DNA of 64,000 bases, taken from positions 131,501-195,500 of the forward strand of contig NZ_JACFXV010000048.1 of assembly GCF_014050225.1 (NCBI RefSeq), written 5' to 3'. Under the pieces are notes generated by a model. The model was not told the DNA's origin, ran no database searches, and worked only from the letters and a program-made list of their open reading frames with translations. The position numbers were made by a program, and so were the translations under genes. Positions 45,533 through 56,470 of this stretch are shown here, piece by piece. This DNA comes from Stappia albiluteola (GTDB lineage: Bacteria; Pseudomonadota; Alphaproteobacteria; Rhizobiales; Stappiaceae). Positions within the stretch are counted from its first letter, which is position 1. Each line of letters opens with the position of its first letter.

Positions 45533-46885
45533 TCAATCCAGCAAGGGCGACCATGCCGGATCGGACGCGAAGGCGGGCGTGTCGATGCGCTGCTCGTTGT
45601 AGCCCGTCAGGTCCACCGTCCACAGCTGCGGTCCGCCGTTGTTGCCCGGCGTGTCGCGGAAGAACACCAGCACGCGGCCGTTCGGCGCCCAGGCCGGGCC
45701 TTCGTTGTGATAGCCCTCCGTCAGGATGCGTTCGCCCGAACCGTCCGGTTTCATCACACCAATCATGAAGCGACCCTGGTTCTGCTTGGTGAAGGCGATC
45801 AGGTCGCCGCGCGGCGACCATACCGGCGTCGAATAGCGGCCGGGCCCGAAGCTGATGCGCTGCGGGTTCGAGCCGTCCGCGTTCATCGTGTAGAGCTGCT
45901 GGGTGCCGCCGCGGTCGGACTCGAACACGATCTGCGAGCCGTCCGGAGAAAAGGACGGGCTGGTGTCGATGGCGGGCGTGTTGGAAAGCCGCGTAGTGCG
46001 GCGCGAGCGCAGGTCCATCTCGTAGATGTTGGCATTGCCGCCCTGCTGCAGGCTCATCACCACCTTCTGCCCGTCGGGCGAGAAGCGCGGCGCGAAGGTC
46101 ATGCCGGGAAAGTTGCCAACCACCTCACGCTGGCCCGTCTCGATATTGAGCAGGTAGACCGCCGGATCGACGCCCTCATAGGACATGTAGGTGACTTCCT
46201 GCCGGGTCGGCGAGAAGCGCGGGGTCAGCACCAGCGTTTCGCCGTTGGTCAGGTAGCGCAGGTTGGCGCCGTCCTGGTCCATGATCGCCAGCCGCTTGAC
46301 GCGCTTGTCCTTCGGCCCGCCCTCGGCGACGAAGACGACGCGGGTGTCGAAATAGCCCTTCTCGCCCGTCAGCCGCTCGTAGATCGCATCGGCGATGATA
46401 TGGGCAAGCCGGCGCCACTGGTCCGGCGTCGTGTAGAACTGCTGGCCGAGCATTTGCTCGCCGGCGAACACGTCCCAGAGGCGGAAGTCGGCGCGAAGGC
46501 GGCCGTCCGGCTGCTGGGTCACGCCGCCGACCACCAGCGCCTGCGCGCCGATCGGCCGCCAAGAACCGAAATTCGGTACCGCGCTGACGGAGAGGCCCTG
46601 CTCGATGAAGCTGGCCGGATCGAGCGGACGAAACAGCCCCGAGCGCTGCAGATCGGAGGTGATCACGTCGCTGATGTCGCGCGCCAGCTTGTCGGAGGCC
46701 CCGCCGCCGCCGAAGGCCGGCAGGGCGATGGGCAACGGTTCGACGGTGCCCTGCGTGATGTCGATCTCGACGAGCGCGGCCGCCGGGGTGGCGCCCAGGC
46801 AGGCAGCGGCCAGCAGGAAGGCCGCGGCCGCGGCCCTGACATGGCCGGCGACCGCCGATATGCGAGCCTTCACCGGAAGCAACAT
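45533..46885 (-). CDS. tolB: Tol-Pal system protein TolB
   Basis: 450 residues. Signal peptide (about 1-38, ending TPAAAL), an N-terminal alpha/beta domain (about 39-170) and a C-terminal six-bladed beta propeller with repeated PxWSPxGxxIAF and FSPDGxxIVF units. It is periplasmic and moves between Pal and TolA during envelope constriction. It lies 162 bases before pal. Confidence 0.96.
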   Translation of the reverse strand: MLLPVKARISAVAGHVRAAAAAFLLAAACLGATPAAALVEIDITQGTVEPLPIALPAFGGGGASDKLARDISDVITSDLQRSGLFRPLDPASFIEQGLSVSAVPNFGSWRPIGAQALVVGGVTQQPDGRLRADFRLWDVFAGEQMLGQQFYTTPDQWRRLAHIIADAIYERLTGEKGYFDTRVVFVAEGGPKDKRVKRLAIMDQDGANLRYLTNGETLVLTPRFSPTRQEVTYMSYEGVDPAVYLLNIETGQREVVGNFPGMTFAPRFSPDGQKVVMSLQQGGNANIYEMDLRSRRTTRLSNTPAIDTSPSFSPDGSQIVFESDRGGTQQLYTMNADGSNPQRISFGPGRYSTPVWSPRGDLIAFTKQNQGRFMIGVMKPDGSGERILTEGYHNEGPAWAPNGRVLVFFRDTPGNNGGPQLWTVDLTGYNEQRIDTPAFASDPAWSPLLD

Positions 46886-46946
46886 GAAACGGAACTCCCT
46901 TGTTCGGTCTGGATGCGGGCGGTTGGGAGCCGCCCCTCCGCGCGGG

Positions 46947-47930
46947 CTAACCGCCCAACAGTTCGCGCGGATCGAAATTGATGATGACTTCCCGCCAGGC
47001 GTCGTATTTGGCGACCGGCAGGGAATACGGGGCGCAGCGCAGCACAGCGCGCTTGGCGCTTTCGGCGGCGATGCCGAAGGACGGGTTGCCGCTGGAATTC
47101 ATCACCTGCGGCAACTGGTCCACATCGCCACCCTGGGTGAAGGAGACCTTCAGCCGGACGTTCAGGTCGTCGGCGCCGGCCGCGCCCACCGGCGGGTTCC
47201 AGCATCGGGCGATTTGACCGCGCAGCGCGTCGAGTTCCGACTGGGTCATCTGCACGTTGGACTGGCCCTTGTCGCTGCCGAGCGAAGCCGGCGTGGAGGA
47301 GGCCTGCGTGCCGCCGCCCGAAGGGTCGACCTTGTTGAGCAGCGCGGCGATGTCGGTCGTGTCGAAGTCCTTCTTCTTTTCTTCCGTGCGCGCGGTCTGG
47401 GTGCGCTTGGGCGGCGTCGGCTTGGAACGCGGTGTCACCTTGACCGGCGTTGCCTCGGCCACCTTAGGTGCTTCCTCCACCTTCTGCGGCTCCGGCGTCG
47501 GAGCCTTTTCAGCGACCGGCGCGGGCGCGGGCTGGGGTGCCGGCTGAGGCTCGGCGACCTCCTTGGGTGCGGGCGGCTCCGGCGTCTTCTGGGCCGGCGG
47601 CGTCGGGGCGGGCGTCGGCTGGGCCTTGGAGGGCTGGTTCTTGGCTTCCGGAACCGATGGCGTCGGCTGTTCCTTTTTCGCGTCGCCGGTCTTGGCGTCG
47701 GGCTGTGGCGCCTCGGCCTTCTTTTCCGTCGGCTTCGGCGCCTCTTCCTCGCGCAGTTCCGCCGTTTTCTCGCCCTTCCTCAGTTTGGTGAGATCGGAGA
47801 TCGGCACGAGATCGACCGGCAGGCTGTCCACCGGGGGCACATCGAACGGGCGCGCGTCCGGGAAGGCGATTACCCCCCAAAGCAGAATGGCCAGATGGCC
47901 GACAGTGGACGCGATGAGCCCGGCACGCAT
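46947..47930 (-). CDS. tolA: Tol-Pal system protein TolA
   Basis: 327 residues. One N-terminal membrane helix ([20 protein letters not shown]) is followed by a long Pro/Lys/Glu-rich stalk (about 60-195) and a C-terminal TonB/TolA-like domain ([17 protein letters not shown] ... [13 protein letters not shown]). It spans the periplasm from TolQ/TolR to TolB and Pal. It starts 3 bases after tolR. Confidence 0.93.
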   Translation of the reverse strand: MRAGLIASTVGHLAILLWGVIAFPDARPFDVPPVDSLPVDLVPISDLTKLRKGEKTAELREEEAPKPTEKKAEAPQPDAKTGDAKKEQPTPSVPEAKNQPSKAQPTPAPTPPAQKTPEPPAPKEVAEPQPAPQPAPAPVAEKAPTPEPQKVEEAPKVAEATPVKVTPRSKPTPPKRTQTARTEEKKKDFDTTDIAALLNKVDPSGGGTQASSTPASLGSDKGQSNVQMTQSELDALRGQIARCWNPPVGAAGADDLNVRLKVSFTQGGDVDQLPQVMNSSGNPSFGIAAESAKRAVLRCAPYSLPVAKYDAWREVIINFDPRELLGG

Positions 47931-47933
47931 GCG

Positions 47934-48380
47934 CTATTGCTGCTCCTCAAGGGTGACGAGACCGAGGCGCTTGTAGCCGGCCGCATTGATGCGGCCCATG
48001 ACGTTCATGATCGTGCCGTAGTCGGAATCCCGGTCGCCGCGCACGTAGATGCGCTCCTCATAGCCGTTGGCGGCAATCGCCTGCAGCTTGGCGATCAGTT
48101 CCTCGACCGCGATTTCAGTGTCCTGGATGTAGACCTGGCCGCCCGAACTCACGGAGATCGTGATTGGCTCGGTATCGCCCTCGAGCGGCTTGGCCCGGGA
48201 CTCCGGCAGATCGATCGGCACGCCGACGGTCAGCAGCGGGGCCGCGATCATGAAGATGATCAGGAGCACCAGCATCACGTCGACGAAAGGCGTGACGTTG
48301 ATCTCGCTCAGCGGCTGCGAGCGCCTGCGGCCACGCCTGCGGCCTCCGCCAGCCCCGGCACTGTTGAGTTGCATCGCCAT
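47934..48380 (-). CDS. tolR: Tol-Pal system protein TolR
   Basis: 148 residues of the ExbD/TolR family. One membrane helix (FVDVMLVLLIIFMIAAPLL) holds the conserved Asp used for proton-driven motion. A periplasmic domain follows (VDLPESRAKPLEG ... VYIRGDRDSDYGTIMNVMGRI pattern). It overlaps neither neighbour but is spaced only 3 bases from tolA and tolQ. Confidence 0.96.
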   Translation of the reverse strand: MAMQLNSAGAGGGRRRGRRRSQPLSEINVTPFVDVMLVLLIIFMIAAPLLTVGVPIDLPESRAKPLEGDTEPITISVSSGGQVYIQDTEIAVEELIAKLQAIAANGYEERIYVRGDRDSDYGTIMNVMGRINAAGYKRLGLVTLEEQQ

Positions 48381-48383
48381 CGG

Positions 48384-49097
48384 TCACATCCTCTCGTCGA
48401 TCTGACGGGACAGGATGGCGGAAAACTCGTCGGCGAAGCCTTCCATCCGGCCGGAGAGCCTGGTCGCATCCGACGACAGCTTGTTGTAGGCGATGACCGC
48501 CGGAATGGCTGCGAGCAGGCCCAGCGCGGTAGCAAACAGCGCCTCGGCGATGCCGGGCGCGACCACCGCCAGATTGGTGTTCTTCGATGCCGCGATCGCC
48601 TGGAACGCGGTCATGATGCCCCACACCGTGCCGAACAGGCCGATGAAGGGAGCGGCCGAGCCGACTGTCGCCAGCACCAGCAGGCGGCTTTCCAGCCGCT
48701 CCTGCTCGCGCGCGATCGTCACGTCCATCACGCGGTCGATGCGCTGCTGCAGGCTGGCGATCGCCGGCTTCGCCGTCTCGTGGCTGCGCTTCCATTCGCG
48801 CATCGCCGCGACGAAGAGAGCGGCCATGGAATGGTTGGCCCGGTTGGCGAGCGTCTTGTACAGCTCCTCCAGCGACTGGCCGGACCAGAACACCGTCTCG
48901 AAGCGGTTCATCTGCCGTTTGGTGCGCAGATAAAGGAACCATTTGTCGACTATGATCGCCCAGCACCACACCGATGCGGCGAGCAGGCCGATCATCACCA
49001 GCTTGACGACGATATGCGCCTGCAGGAACAGCGAGAAGAAGGAGATATCGCTATCCGCCGCTGCGACCGTCGACTGCGCGAGTTCCACCGTGGTCAT
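48384..49097 (-). CDS. tolQ: Tol-Pal system protein TolQ
   Basis: 237 residues of the MotA/TolQ/ExbB family with three membrane helices (around 25-45, 130-155 and 165-190) and the conserved APFIGLFGTVWGIM motif lining the proton path. With TolR it powers TolA through the proton-motive force at the division site. Confidence 0.96.
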   Translation of the reverse strand: MTTVELAQSTVAAADSDISFFSLFLQAHIVVKLVMIGLLAASVWCWAIIVDKWFLYLRTKRQMNRFETVFWSGQSLEELYKTLANRANHSMAALFVAAMREWKRSHETAKPAIASLQQRIDRVMDVTIAREQERLESRLLVLATVGSAAPFIGLFGTVWGIMTAFQAIAASKNTNLAVVAPGIAEALFATALGLLAAIPAVIAYNKLSSDATRLSGRMEGFADEFSAILSRQIDERM

Positions 49098-49418
49098 GTA
49101 TGTTCAAACCTCTTGCCCAATCCGGCCGCCCCGGCGCCGGATGCTGGCTTTTCGGCCTAACCGGCCTTCAGCCGATCCCCGGACCGGCAACCCCAAAACC
49201 GCTGCCCGTCCACATGGCTGCAATCGCCGTCTCACTGACGCTCGATTCTGGCAAAACTGGGACTTAGGTCCGGGCCTTGCAAAATCGGCTTACATAATTG
49301 CGGTCGATATTGCAGATCCCGTCCCCGAAAGGCATTGAGGTCAAATACGATTAATGACCCGTTAGGGTTACGGACGCGTTAAAATCAAAATAACCCTCGA
49401 CACAATCGCGTCATCGCG
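49098..49418. other. Spacer upstream of tolQ
   Basis: 321 bases between ybgC and tolQ, both minus strand. It presumably holds the tolQ promoter, although no good sigma-70 match stands out. AGGGTTA and TAACCCT near 49365-49400 form a weak inverted repeat past the ybgC stop that could help end its transcript. Confidence 0.4.
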
Positions 49419-49904
49419 TCATCGGGTTCCGGCGTCGCCCGCTGCCGGCCGGAGCCTTTCGGCAAGGCCGGCGGGCAGTCGGCGCGGCTTGCCGTCGCGC
49501 GAAATCACCGCGATCGTCACCTGCGCCGCCATCAGAACCTCGTCGTCCCGCCGCGCTTCCTGGCGAAGGACAATCCGCGCGCCCTTGGCCTCTTCCAGAA
49601 CCGTCACGATTTCAAGCACATCGTCGATGCGGGCGGGCTTCAGGAAATCGATCTCCATCCGCCGTGCGGCAAAAGCGAGCCGCTCGCCGTGCAGGCCGTC
49701 GTCCAGTTCGTTGTGATGGATGCCGCAAAGGCGCAGGAAGTCGGAGCGTCCGCGCTCCAGGAACTTCAGGTAGGCGGCATGATAGACGACGCCGGAAAAA
49801 TCCGTGTCCTCGTAATAGATGCGCACGGGCAGAATGTGGCCTGCCCCCGTCAGCCGGCCCGCGAGATCGGGCCAGGCAGAGGGGCGATTGCCCGCGTCAC
49901 TCAT
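49419..49904 (-). CDS. ybgC: Acyl-CoA thioesterase YbgC (hotdog fold)
   Basis: About 161 residues of the 4-hydroxybenzoyl-CoA thioesterase family. The catalytic Asp lies in [27 protein letters not shown]. Members act on acyl-CoA or acyl-ACP and are typically linked to Tol-Pal. The ATG at 49904 overlaps the ruvB stop by 8 bases. The frame extends upstream inside ruvB but no start there is plausible. Confidence 0.9.
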   Translation of the reverse strand: MSDAGNRPSAWPDLAGRLTGAGHILPVRIYYEDTDFSGVVYHAAYLKFLERGRSDFLRLCGIHHNELDDGLHGERLAFAARRMEIDFLKPARIDDVLEIVTVLEEAKGARIVLRQEARRDDEVLMAAQVTIAVISRDGKPRRLPAGLAERLRPAAGDAGTR

Positions 49905-50937
49905 CGTCGAACAGCCCGACCTGCGGCTGATCGGCGCGGGTCGGCACGGCGAGGCCAAGGTGGCGGAAGGCCTGCGGCGTCAGGATGCGGCCGCGCGGCG
50001 TGCGCTGGATATAACCGTTCTGGATCAGATAGGGCTCGACGATCTCCTCGATCGCGTCGCGCGGCTCCGAAAGGGCGGCGGCGATCGTCTCGATGCCGAC
50101 CGGACCGCCGCCGAAATTGAGCGCGATCTGCGTCAGGTAGCGGCGGTCGAGCTGGTCGAGACCGGCGCTGTCCACCTCAAGCTGGGTAAGCGCGCGATCG
50201 GCGACGGCGGCGTCAACCTTGCCGTTCCCGCCGACGACGGCGAAATCGCGCACCCGGCGCAGCAGGCGGCCGGCGATGCGCGGCGTCCCGCGCGAGCGCT
50301 TGGCGATTTCCGTCGCCCCGTCGCCGGTCATGGCGAGGCCGAGGATGCGGGCGCCGCGCCGCACGATAAGCTCAAGCTCCTCGACCGTGTAGAACTGCAG
50401 GCGTACGGGAATGCCGAAGCGGTCGCGCAGCGGCGTCGTCAGGAGGCCGAGACGCGTGGTCGCGGCGACCAGCGTGAACTTCGCCAGGTCGATCTTCACC
50501 GAGCGCGCCGCCGGTCCCTCGCCGATGATCAGGTCGAGCTGGAAATCCTCCATCGCCGGATAAAGCACTTCCTCCACCGCCGGGTTGAGGCGGTGGATCT
50601 CGTCGATGAACAGGACGTCGCGCTCCTCCAGATTGGTCAGCAGCGCGGCGAGATCACCCGCCTTGGCGATCACCGGCCCGGAGGTGGCGCGGAAATTGAC
50701 GCCGAGCTCGCGCGCCATGATCTGGGCAAGCGTCGTCTTGCCGAGGCCGGGAGGGCCGACGAAAAGCACGTGGTCCAGCGCCTCGCCGCGCGCCTTGGCC
50801 GCCTCGATGAAGATCTTCAGGTTGGCGCGCGCCTGCGCCTGGCCGACGAATTCGTCGAGCGCCTGCGGACGCATGGTCGTGTCGATCTCGTCGCCGCGCA
50901 CCGAAGGGCTGACAATACGGCTTTCCCCGTCGATCAT
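49897..50937 (-). CDS. ruvB: Holliday junction branch migration ATPase RuvB
   Basis: 346 residues. AAA+ ATPase with Walker [13 protein letters not shown], Walker B FIDEIHRL, sensor 1 in LVAATTRLG and C-terminal winged helix ([22 protein letters not shown]). It forms hexameric motors on RuvA-bound junctions. It overlaps ruvA by 4 bases. Confidence 0.97.
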   Translation of the reverse strand: MIDGESRIVSPSVRGDEIDTTMRPQALDEFVGQAQARANLKIFIEAAKARGEALDHVLFVGPPGLGKTTLAQIMARELGVNFRATSGPVIAKAGDLAALLTNLEERDVLFIDEIHRLNPAVEEVLYPAMEDFQLDLIIGEGPAARSVKIDLAKFTLVAATTRLGLLTTPLRDRFGIPVRLQFYTVEELELIVRRGARILGLAMTGDGATEIAKRSRGTPRIAGRLLRRVRDFAVVGGNGKVDAAVADRALTQLEVDSAGLDQLDRRYLTQIALNFGGGPVGIETIAAALSEPRDAIEEIVEPYLIQNGYIQRTPRGRILTPQAFRHLGLAVPTRADQPQVGLFDDE

Positions 50938-51551
50938 GAGGCAAGCTCCTTGAGCCCGAGACGGATCAGCGTTTCAGTCGTGGCCGCCTCGCCGGCGGAA
51001 GCGGAGGCGCGCGCCACCGCGCCGCTCGCCTGCGCCTGCGAATAGCCGAGGTTGACCAGCGCGGAGACCGCATCGCGCACGCCGTTGCCGGCAACACCGG
51101 CCTCCACGCCGCGCGCCACGGTGACCGCCGCCTCGTCGACGCCGCCGAAAGCCGGCGCCTTGTCCTTCAGCTCCGCGATGATGCGCTCCGCAACCCGCTT
51201 GCCGACACCGGGCGCCCGCGAGATCATCGCCTTGTCGCCAAAGGCGATCGCATTGGCGATCTCGGGCGCCTTGAGGACGCCGAGCAGGCCGAGCGCCACC
51301 TTGGCGCCAACGCCCTGCACCGTCATCAGCAGGCGGAACCATTCGCGCTCCGCCTCGCTTGCGAAACCGTAGAGGCGGATCAGGTCCTCGCGCACGATCG
51401 TCTCGATGAAGAGGATCGCCGCCTCGCCAGCCGACGGCAGCCCCTGGAGGATGCGGGCCGGGCAGAAGACCTGGTAGCCGACGCCATGTACGTCGAGGAT
51501 CAGGTGATCCTCGGCGAGGCTGTCGACAGTGCCCTTCAGCTTGCCGATCAT
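50934..51551 (-). CDS. ruvA: Holliday junction DNA helicase subunit RuvA
   Basis: 205 residues, three-domain layout: N-terminal OB fold ([29 protein letters not shown]), helix-hairpin-helix motifs ([17 protein letters not shown] and [19 protein letters not shown]) and C-terminal RuvB-binding domain ([21 protein letters not shown]). It overlaps both ruvC and ruvB by 4 bases. Confidence 0.97.
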   Translation of the reverse strand: MIGKLKGTVDSLAEDHLILDVHGVGYQVFCPARILQGLPSAGEAAILFIETIVREDLIRLYGFASEAEREWFRLLMTVQGVGAKVALGLLGVLKAPEIANAIAFGDKAMISRAPGVGKRVAERIIAELKDKAPAFGGVDEAAVTVARGVEAGVAGNGVRDAVSALVNLGYSQAQASGAVARASASAGEAATTETLIRLGLKELAS

Positions 51552-52069
51552 CGCGCGCCCGCCCCCGCTTCCGCCAGCCGGCTCTGCGGCGTGCCGCGAT
51601 GCTGGGCGTGGCAGACGGCGATGGCCAGCGCGTCGGCGGCGTCGTCGGAATTGAAACTCGCCTTCGGCATCAGGACCTTCACCATCATGCGGATCTGCTC
51701 CTTCTCCGCGTGCCCGGTGCCGACCACGGTCTTCTTGACGAGGTTGGGCGCGTATTCGGCCACCTTCAGCCCGTGCAGGGCCGGCACCAGCATGGCCACA
51801 CCGCGCGCCTGGCCGAGCTTCAGCGTCGCGCCGGCATCCTTGTTGACGAAGGTCAGTTCCACCGCCGCTTCCTGCGGCTCGTGACGCGCAATCACATCCA
51901 GCAGCCCGTCATGGAGCTGACGCAGCCGCTCGGCGAGATCCAGCCGGTTGTCCGAGGTCACGGTGCCGGAAGCGAGGAAGACGAGCCGGTTGCCCATCGC
52001 CTCGATCAGGCCCCAGCCGGTGCGGCGCAAGCCCGGATCGATGCCGAGGATTCGAATCGGATGCATCAT
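51548..52069 (-). CDS. ruvC: Holliday junction resolvase RuvC
   Basis: About 173 residues. The catalytic acidic residues are in [14 protein letters not shown] (Asp), [13 protein letters not shown] (Glu) and [18 protein letters not shown] (two Asp). It cleaves Holliday junctions after RuvAB migration. The start is set at the ATG at 52069 (adjacent ATG at 52066 is possible); the further TTG at 52090 has no support. Confidence 0.95.
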   Translation of the reverse strand: MMHPIRILGIDPGLRRTGWGLIEAMGNRLVFLASGTVTSDNRLDLAERLRQLHDGLLDVIARHEPQEAAVELTFVNKDAGATLKLGQARGVAMLVPALHGLKVAEYAPNLVKKTVVGTGHAEKEQIRMMVKVLMPKASFNSDDAADALAIAVCHAQHRGTPQSRLAEAGAGAR

Positions 52070-52195
52070 GGAACAAATCGGTAACGCCAAAATCCGGCCG
52101 ACACCAGCGCCGGGCAGCGCGCGCCGCCGGAAAAGTGCTGGGAAACCGCTTGAGGCGGTCCTATATCGCCATTTTCGGTGGCGTTTCTCGCCACA

Positions 52196-54289
52196 TCAGG
52201 CCGTCGCGACCTTTCCGGTCGCTACCGCGTCGCCTGGCTTCTCGCCATCCTGCAGCGCATCGGCGCGCGTCGACCGGCCATGGCGGGCCAGGTCCCCGAT
52301 CGGCATGGGCCGCCCCAGCAGATAGCCCTGCCCCTCGTCGCAGCCCTCGGCACGCAGGATCGACATCTGATCGCCTGTCTCGATACCTTCGGCCAGGACC
52401 GGGATCTCCAGGCTCTTGCCGAGCGCCAGCACGGCGCGGACGATCGCCATGGACTGGCGGTCTTCCTGAATGCCGTCCACGAATGCCTTGTCGAGCTTGA
52501 TCTTGTCGAAGGGGAACGTCCGCAGCGTTTCGAGGGAAGAGTAACCGCTTCCGAAATCGTCCAGCGCCATGGCCACGCCCAGCGCCTTGATCTGGCGCAT
52601 GACATGCAGCGAACGCGACTTGTCCTTGACGAGCGCGGTCTCGGTCAGTTCAAGCTCCAGCCGGTGCGGCGCAAGGCCCGTCTCGACCAGCACCTCATGC
52701 ACGAGGCGCGGCAGGTTTGAGTCCATGAACTGCACGGCGGAAACGTTGACCGCCACCCGGTAGCCGGACTCCCATTCGGCAGCGTCCATGCACGCCCGCC
52801 GCAACACCCAGGCTCCCAGGGAGGAAATCAGGCCGTTTTCCTCGGCCAGCGGAATGAAATCGGAAGGGGGGATCGGCCCGAACTGCGGATGCGTCCACCT
52901 GAGCAGCGCCTCGTATCCGTGGATTTCCCCGGCGGCGAGCGACATCTGCACCTGATAATGCACTTCGAGCTCATCGTGCTCCAGCGCGTATCTCAGGGCC
53001 TCGGCCAGTTGCCTCCGCTTGCGGACGGCCGCGCCGATCTCGGCGTCGTAGAAGCAGATCGTCTCGCGGTAGCCGACCTTGGCGTGATACATGGCAAGAT
53101 CGGCATTGTTGATCAGCTCGTCGACGTCCTCGGCGTCATCCGGCCAGACGGCCGCACCGAGACTCGCTCCAACGGCGGCTTCCATCGCGCTGATCTTCAT
53201 GGGCTGGCTGAAGACGCCGGCGAGACGATCCGCAAAGGCCGCGATCTCGCTCTTGTCTTCAAACCTCCGGATCGCCGCGAATTCGTCGCCACCCAGACGC
53301 GCCACGAATTCCGCTCCCTCGAGCGCCCGCGCCATGCGGCGGGCAAGGGTCTTCAGCGCCTCGTCCCCGGCGGCATGGCCAAGCGTATCGTTGATGTCCT
53401 TGAAGCGGTTGAGATCGATGACGATGACGGCGAACTTTCCGTCCGCCTCCCGGGCTTCGCGATGAGCCTCGGCAAGCCTGCTCTTGAAGCTGGCGCGGTT
53501 GGGCAGCCCGGTCAGCGCGTCATGCGTCGCCATGTGGCGGATCTGCTTGTTGGAATCCGCCCGTACGTTGATATCGATCAGGTAGCTCGTCAGCCCGGTG
53601 CCGACGATGATGATAGCGGCGACCGCAATGGCCAAAGCGAGCGCGACGACCGCATGTGCGTCGACCTCGGGGAATGTCTGCGCCATCGGCGTGACGCGGA
53701 AGGCGGTCATGGCGGTGAAATGGAGGCTGACGATGCCGGCCACCATCAGCGCAACCGCACCCCAGTAACGCGACGATCCCAGATGGCGACGGCACAGCAG
53801 GGACAGCGCCGCGGACGAGCAGACCACCGCGAGCAGGATCGCCGCGGCGATAAAATCGTGCCGCCACTCGACCAGGCCGATGACCCGGTAGGCGAACATG
53901 CCCGTGAAATGCATGGCGGCAATCGACAGGCCGGCCAGTGCGCCGCCCATTGCGGGAAACACCCGGCTTGCCCGTGCTCCGCTGACGAGAAAGGCACCGA
54001 AGAGCCCGGCCATCGCAACCACGAGCGACAGCACCGTCATTGCCGGGTCGAAGGTTACCGGCACCTGCGGCTGGTAGGCCAGCATGGCGACGAAGTGCGT
54101 CGCCCACACGCCGCCCCCGCCCGCGACGGCGGCAAGGAATTGCCAGCCCAACCTCTGGCTTCCCCGCGTGCAGACGCCACGGCGAAGAAGCCGCAAGGTA
54201 ACGGCGGAGCCGAAAACGCAGATAATGGCGGCAAGAATGACGAGCGCGATATTGTGATCATACAATATGCAGCTGATAACACTGACCAT
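52196..54289 (-). CDS. MHYT-GGDEF-EAL cyclic di-GMP signalling protein
   Basis: About 697 residues. An N-terminal MHYT sensor of seven helices has the motif copies WATHFVAMLAY, AMHFTGMFAY and SLHFTAMTAF, which in other proteins bind copper and may sense O2, CO or NO. A GGDEF domain (about 265-420) has the intact motif ARLGGDEFAAI, and an EAL domain (about 435-680) has YEALLRW, ALDDFGSGYSS and IKLDKAFV. Both domains look catalytically complete, so the protein may both make and degrade cyclic di-GMP. I chose the ATG at 54289, which begins near the first helix; the frame extends upstream. Confidence 0.9.
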   Translation of the reverse strand: MVSVISCILYDHNIALVILAAIICVFGSAVTLRLLRRGVCTRGSQRLGWQFLAAVAGGGGVWATHFVAMLAYQPQVPVTFDPAMTVLSLVVAMAGLFGAFLVSGARASRVFPAMGGALAGLSIAAMHFTGMFAYRVIGLVEWRHDFIAAAILLAVVCSSAALSLLCRRHLGSSRYWGAVALMVAGIVSLHFTAMTAFRVTPMAQTFPEVDAHAVVALALAIAVAAIIIVGTGLTSYLIDINVRADSNKQIRHMATHDALTGLPNRASFKSRLAEAHREAREADGKFAVIVIDLNRFKDINDTLGHAAGDEALKTLARRMARALEGAEFVARLGGDEFAAIRRFEDKSEIAAFADRLAGVFSQPMKISAMEAAVGASLGAAVWPDDAEDVDELINNADLAMYHAKVGYRETICFYDAEIGAAVRKRRQLAEALRYALEHDELEVHYQVQMSLAAGEIHGYEALLRWTHPQFGPIPPSDFIPLAEENGLISSLGAWVLRRACMDAAEWESGYRVAVNVSAVQFMDSNLPRLVHEVLVETGLAPHRLELELTETALVKDKSRSLHVMRQIKALGVAMALDDFGSGYSSLETLRTFPFDKIKLDKAFVDGIQEDRQSMAIVRAVLALGKSLEIPVLAEGIETGDQMSILRAEGCDEGQGYLLGRPMPIGDLARHGRSTRADALQDGEKPGDAVATGKVATA

Positions 54290-54471
54290 AAACGACAATC
54301 CGCAAAGATGCCCACTCCCGACACATTTATATCGATAGAAAGTTGCGGTTCTGTTGACGCAGCGCCGCGGATTGATAAGCAGTAACCCTGATTGCGGGCG
54401 CGAATCCCAACGCGGCCGTCCGCACCTTTGTATGATTCCACATCGACATCTGAACCTGGGTTGGCATTCCA

Positions 54472-55236
54472 ATGCCCGAATTCATTGCCAGCCTGGACAA
54501 TGGCGGCCTCACAATCGCGATTGCCGCCGTCGTCATCGGCGGCATCGTGCGCGGCTTCGCCGGTTTCGGCGCGGGCATGATCTTCATGCCGGTCGCCTCG
54601 GCGCTGATCGACCCGCGCGTCGCGGCGGCGAGTTTCCTCGTGGTCGACAGCCTCATCACGCTGCCGATCGTGGCGCGCTCCTTTCGCATCTGCCAGTGGC
54701 GGACGGTGATTCCGGCAGCTATCGGGGCCGCGCTTTTCGTGCCGCTCGGCGCCTACGCGCTGGCGGTCGCGGATATCCTCGTCCTGCGCTGGGTCATCTC
54801 GGGCATCGTGCTCGGGCTTTGCGCCCTGCTTGCCACCGGCTGGCGCTATCATGGCGTCCCGACTGTGCCGGTCTCCCTCGGCGTCGGCGCCAGCGCCGGC
54901 TTTCTCGGCGGCCTCAGCCAGATTTCCGGCCCGCCCGTCGTCGCCTTCTGGCTGTCGGGTCCGGACAATCCCGCAATCATCCGCGCCAACCTGATGGTGT
55001 TCTTCGCGCTGGCCAGCATCATGACCTTCGTCGCTTACGTAACCGGCGGCTTCTTCACCGGCGACGTGGCGAGGCTGCTCCTGTTTGCCGCGCCTGCCTA
55101 CGCGGTGGCGCTGTTCATCGGCGCGCGCGGCTTCGGCAGGGCAAGTCCGCGGCTCTACCGCAGCGTGGCCTATGGGCTGATCGCGTTAGCCGCGATCACC
55201 AGCCTGCCCGCGCTCGACGGCCTTCTGCGTCGCTAG
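54472..55236 (+). CDS. TSUP-family (TauE/SafE) membrane permease
   Basis: 254 residues with about eight membrane helices and the TSUP pattern of two GxxGAG-type repeats (GGIVRGFAGFGAGMIFMPVAS and GGLSQISGPPVVAFWLSGPDN). Family members export sulfite, sulfonates or organic anions; the substrate here is unknown. It is divergent from the MHYT protein gene. Confidence 0.86.
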   Translation: MPEFIASLDNGGLTIAIAAVVIGGIVRGFAGFGAGMIFMPVASALIDPRVAAASFLVVDSLITLPIVARSFRICQWRTVIPAAIGAALFVPLGAYALAVADILVLRWVISGIVLGLCALLATGWRYHGVPTVPVSLGVGASAGFLGGLSQISGPPVVAFWLSGPDNPAIIRANLMVFFALASIMTFVAYVTGGFFTGDVARLLLFAAPAYAVALFIGARGFGRASPRLYRSVAYGLIALAAITSLPALDGLLRR

Positions 55237-55471
55237 ATCGCTTTCGCGGCAAGAAACGCCCTTTCCCGGGCGCCCGGATCGCCATGCGCTGGCCCGCCCG
55301 ATGCATCCATGCGTGTTTGCGGCAAACGCCCATCCCACGATCCGTCGTCATCCCGGCCCGCGGGCGCGGCAGCGCATGGCGAGAGCCGGAATCCAGAGAT
55401 CTTTCGCACGCGGCGATTGACATTCCGCCGCCTGGATTGCCGAAATGCCGAGTGTTCCCGGTTGCCCTCGG

Positions 55472-55503
55472 CAAATAAAAATGGCGGGATCGCTCCCGCC
55501 ATT
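55472..55503 (-). terminator. yebC terminator
   Basis: AATGGCGGGA (55480-55489) pairs with TCCCGCCATT (55494-55503), followed on the minus strand by TTTTTATTT. It lies 26 bases past the yebC stop. Confidence 0.9.
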
Positions 55504-55529
55504 CGATCGATTCAATGCGATGAACTTGA

Positions 55530-56279
55530 TCAGGCGGCCGTCAGGCTGGCCAGCGTCTCGGCGTCGATGTCGTAGTTGGCGTAGACGTTCTGGACGTCGT
55601 CGTCATCCTCGAGCAGGCCGATGAGCTTCATCATCGTCTGCGCCTTTTCCGCGTCGATCGGCGACAGCGTCTGCGGCTTCCAGACGGTGTTGACGGTGTC
55701 GGCCTCGCCCAGCGCTTCTTCCAGGGCCTTCGAAACCTCGCCCAGGCTCTCGAAGGCGCAGGTCACCACGTGCCCTTCCTCGTCCGATTGCACGTCGTCG
55801 GCCCCCGCCTCGATCGCCGCTTCCAGCACGGCTTCCGCGCTGCCGGCTTCCGGCTTGTAGACGATCTCGCCCACCCGGTCGAACATGAAGGAGACGGAGC
55901 CCGTCTCGCCCATCGAGCCGCCGCATTTGGTGAAATAGGAGCGGACGTTGGAGGCGGAACGGTTGCGGTTGTCGGTCAGCGCCTCGACGATCACGGCGAC
56001 GCCGCCCGGGCCGTAGCCTTCGTAGCGGATCTCTTCGTAGTTGTCGCCTTCGCCCGCCTGCGACTTGTTGATCGCCCGCTGGATGTTGTCCTTGGGCATC
56101 GACTGGGCCTTGGCGTTCTGGATCGCCAGGCGCAGGCGCGGGTTCGCATCCGGATCGGGGCCGCCGGCCTTGGCCGCCACCGTAATTTCCTTGGAAAGCT
56201 TGGAGAAGAGCTTCGAGCGGACAGCATCCTGCCGTCCCTTGCGATGCATGATGTTCTTGAATTGTGAATGTCCGGCCAT
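55530..56279 (-). CDS. yebC: YebC/PmpR-family protein (translation/transcription factor)
   Basis: 249 residues. N-terminal signature [27 protein letters not shown] and central [13 protein letters not shown] match the YebC/TACO1 family. The family includes DNA-binding regulators and proteins that help ribosomes through difficult sequences. I set the start at the ATG at 56279, the conserved family N-terminus, rather than the longer frame to 56393. Confidence 0.95.
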   Translation of the reverse strand: MAGHSQFKNIMHRKGRQDAVRSKLFSKLSKEITVAAKAGGPDPDANPRLRLAIQNAKAQSMPKDNIQRAINKSQAGEGDNYEEIRYEGYGPGGVAVIVEALTDNRNRSASNVRSYFTKCGGSMGETGSVSFMFDRVGEIVYKPEAGSAEAVLEAAIEAGADDVQSDEEGHVVTCAFESLGEVSKALEEALGEADTVNTVWKPQTLSPIDAEKAQTMMKLIGLLEDDDDVQNVYANYDIDAETLASLTAA

Positions 56280-56470
56280 GTCGTATCCCGGCTTGTGGTC
56301 TGTTCGATCTGGTTGGTCGCGGTCGCCCCGCGCCGGAGCGGCCAGCGAAGGCGGAGGGGCGGCTGGGCTGTCGCGCCTTCCTCCCGCGGGCAAGCTGTCA
56401 ATCGGACCAGCTTATAGGCGCGGCGGGCGCGAAAATCTAGGGCGGGTCGATTGGGCCCCGGGTCCGCGCC

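Noticed and set aside
52070-52090. A TTG start upstream of ruvC
   Set aside because: No ribosome-binding site; the conserved RuvC N-terminus begins at the later ATG pair.
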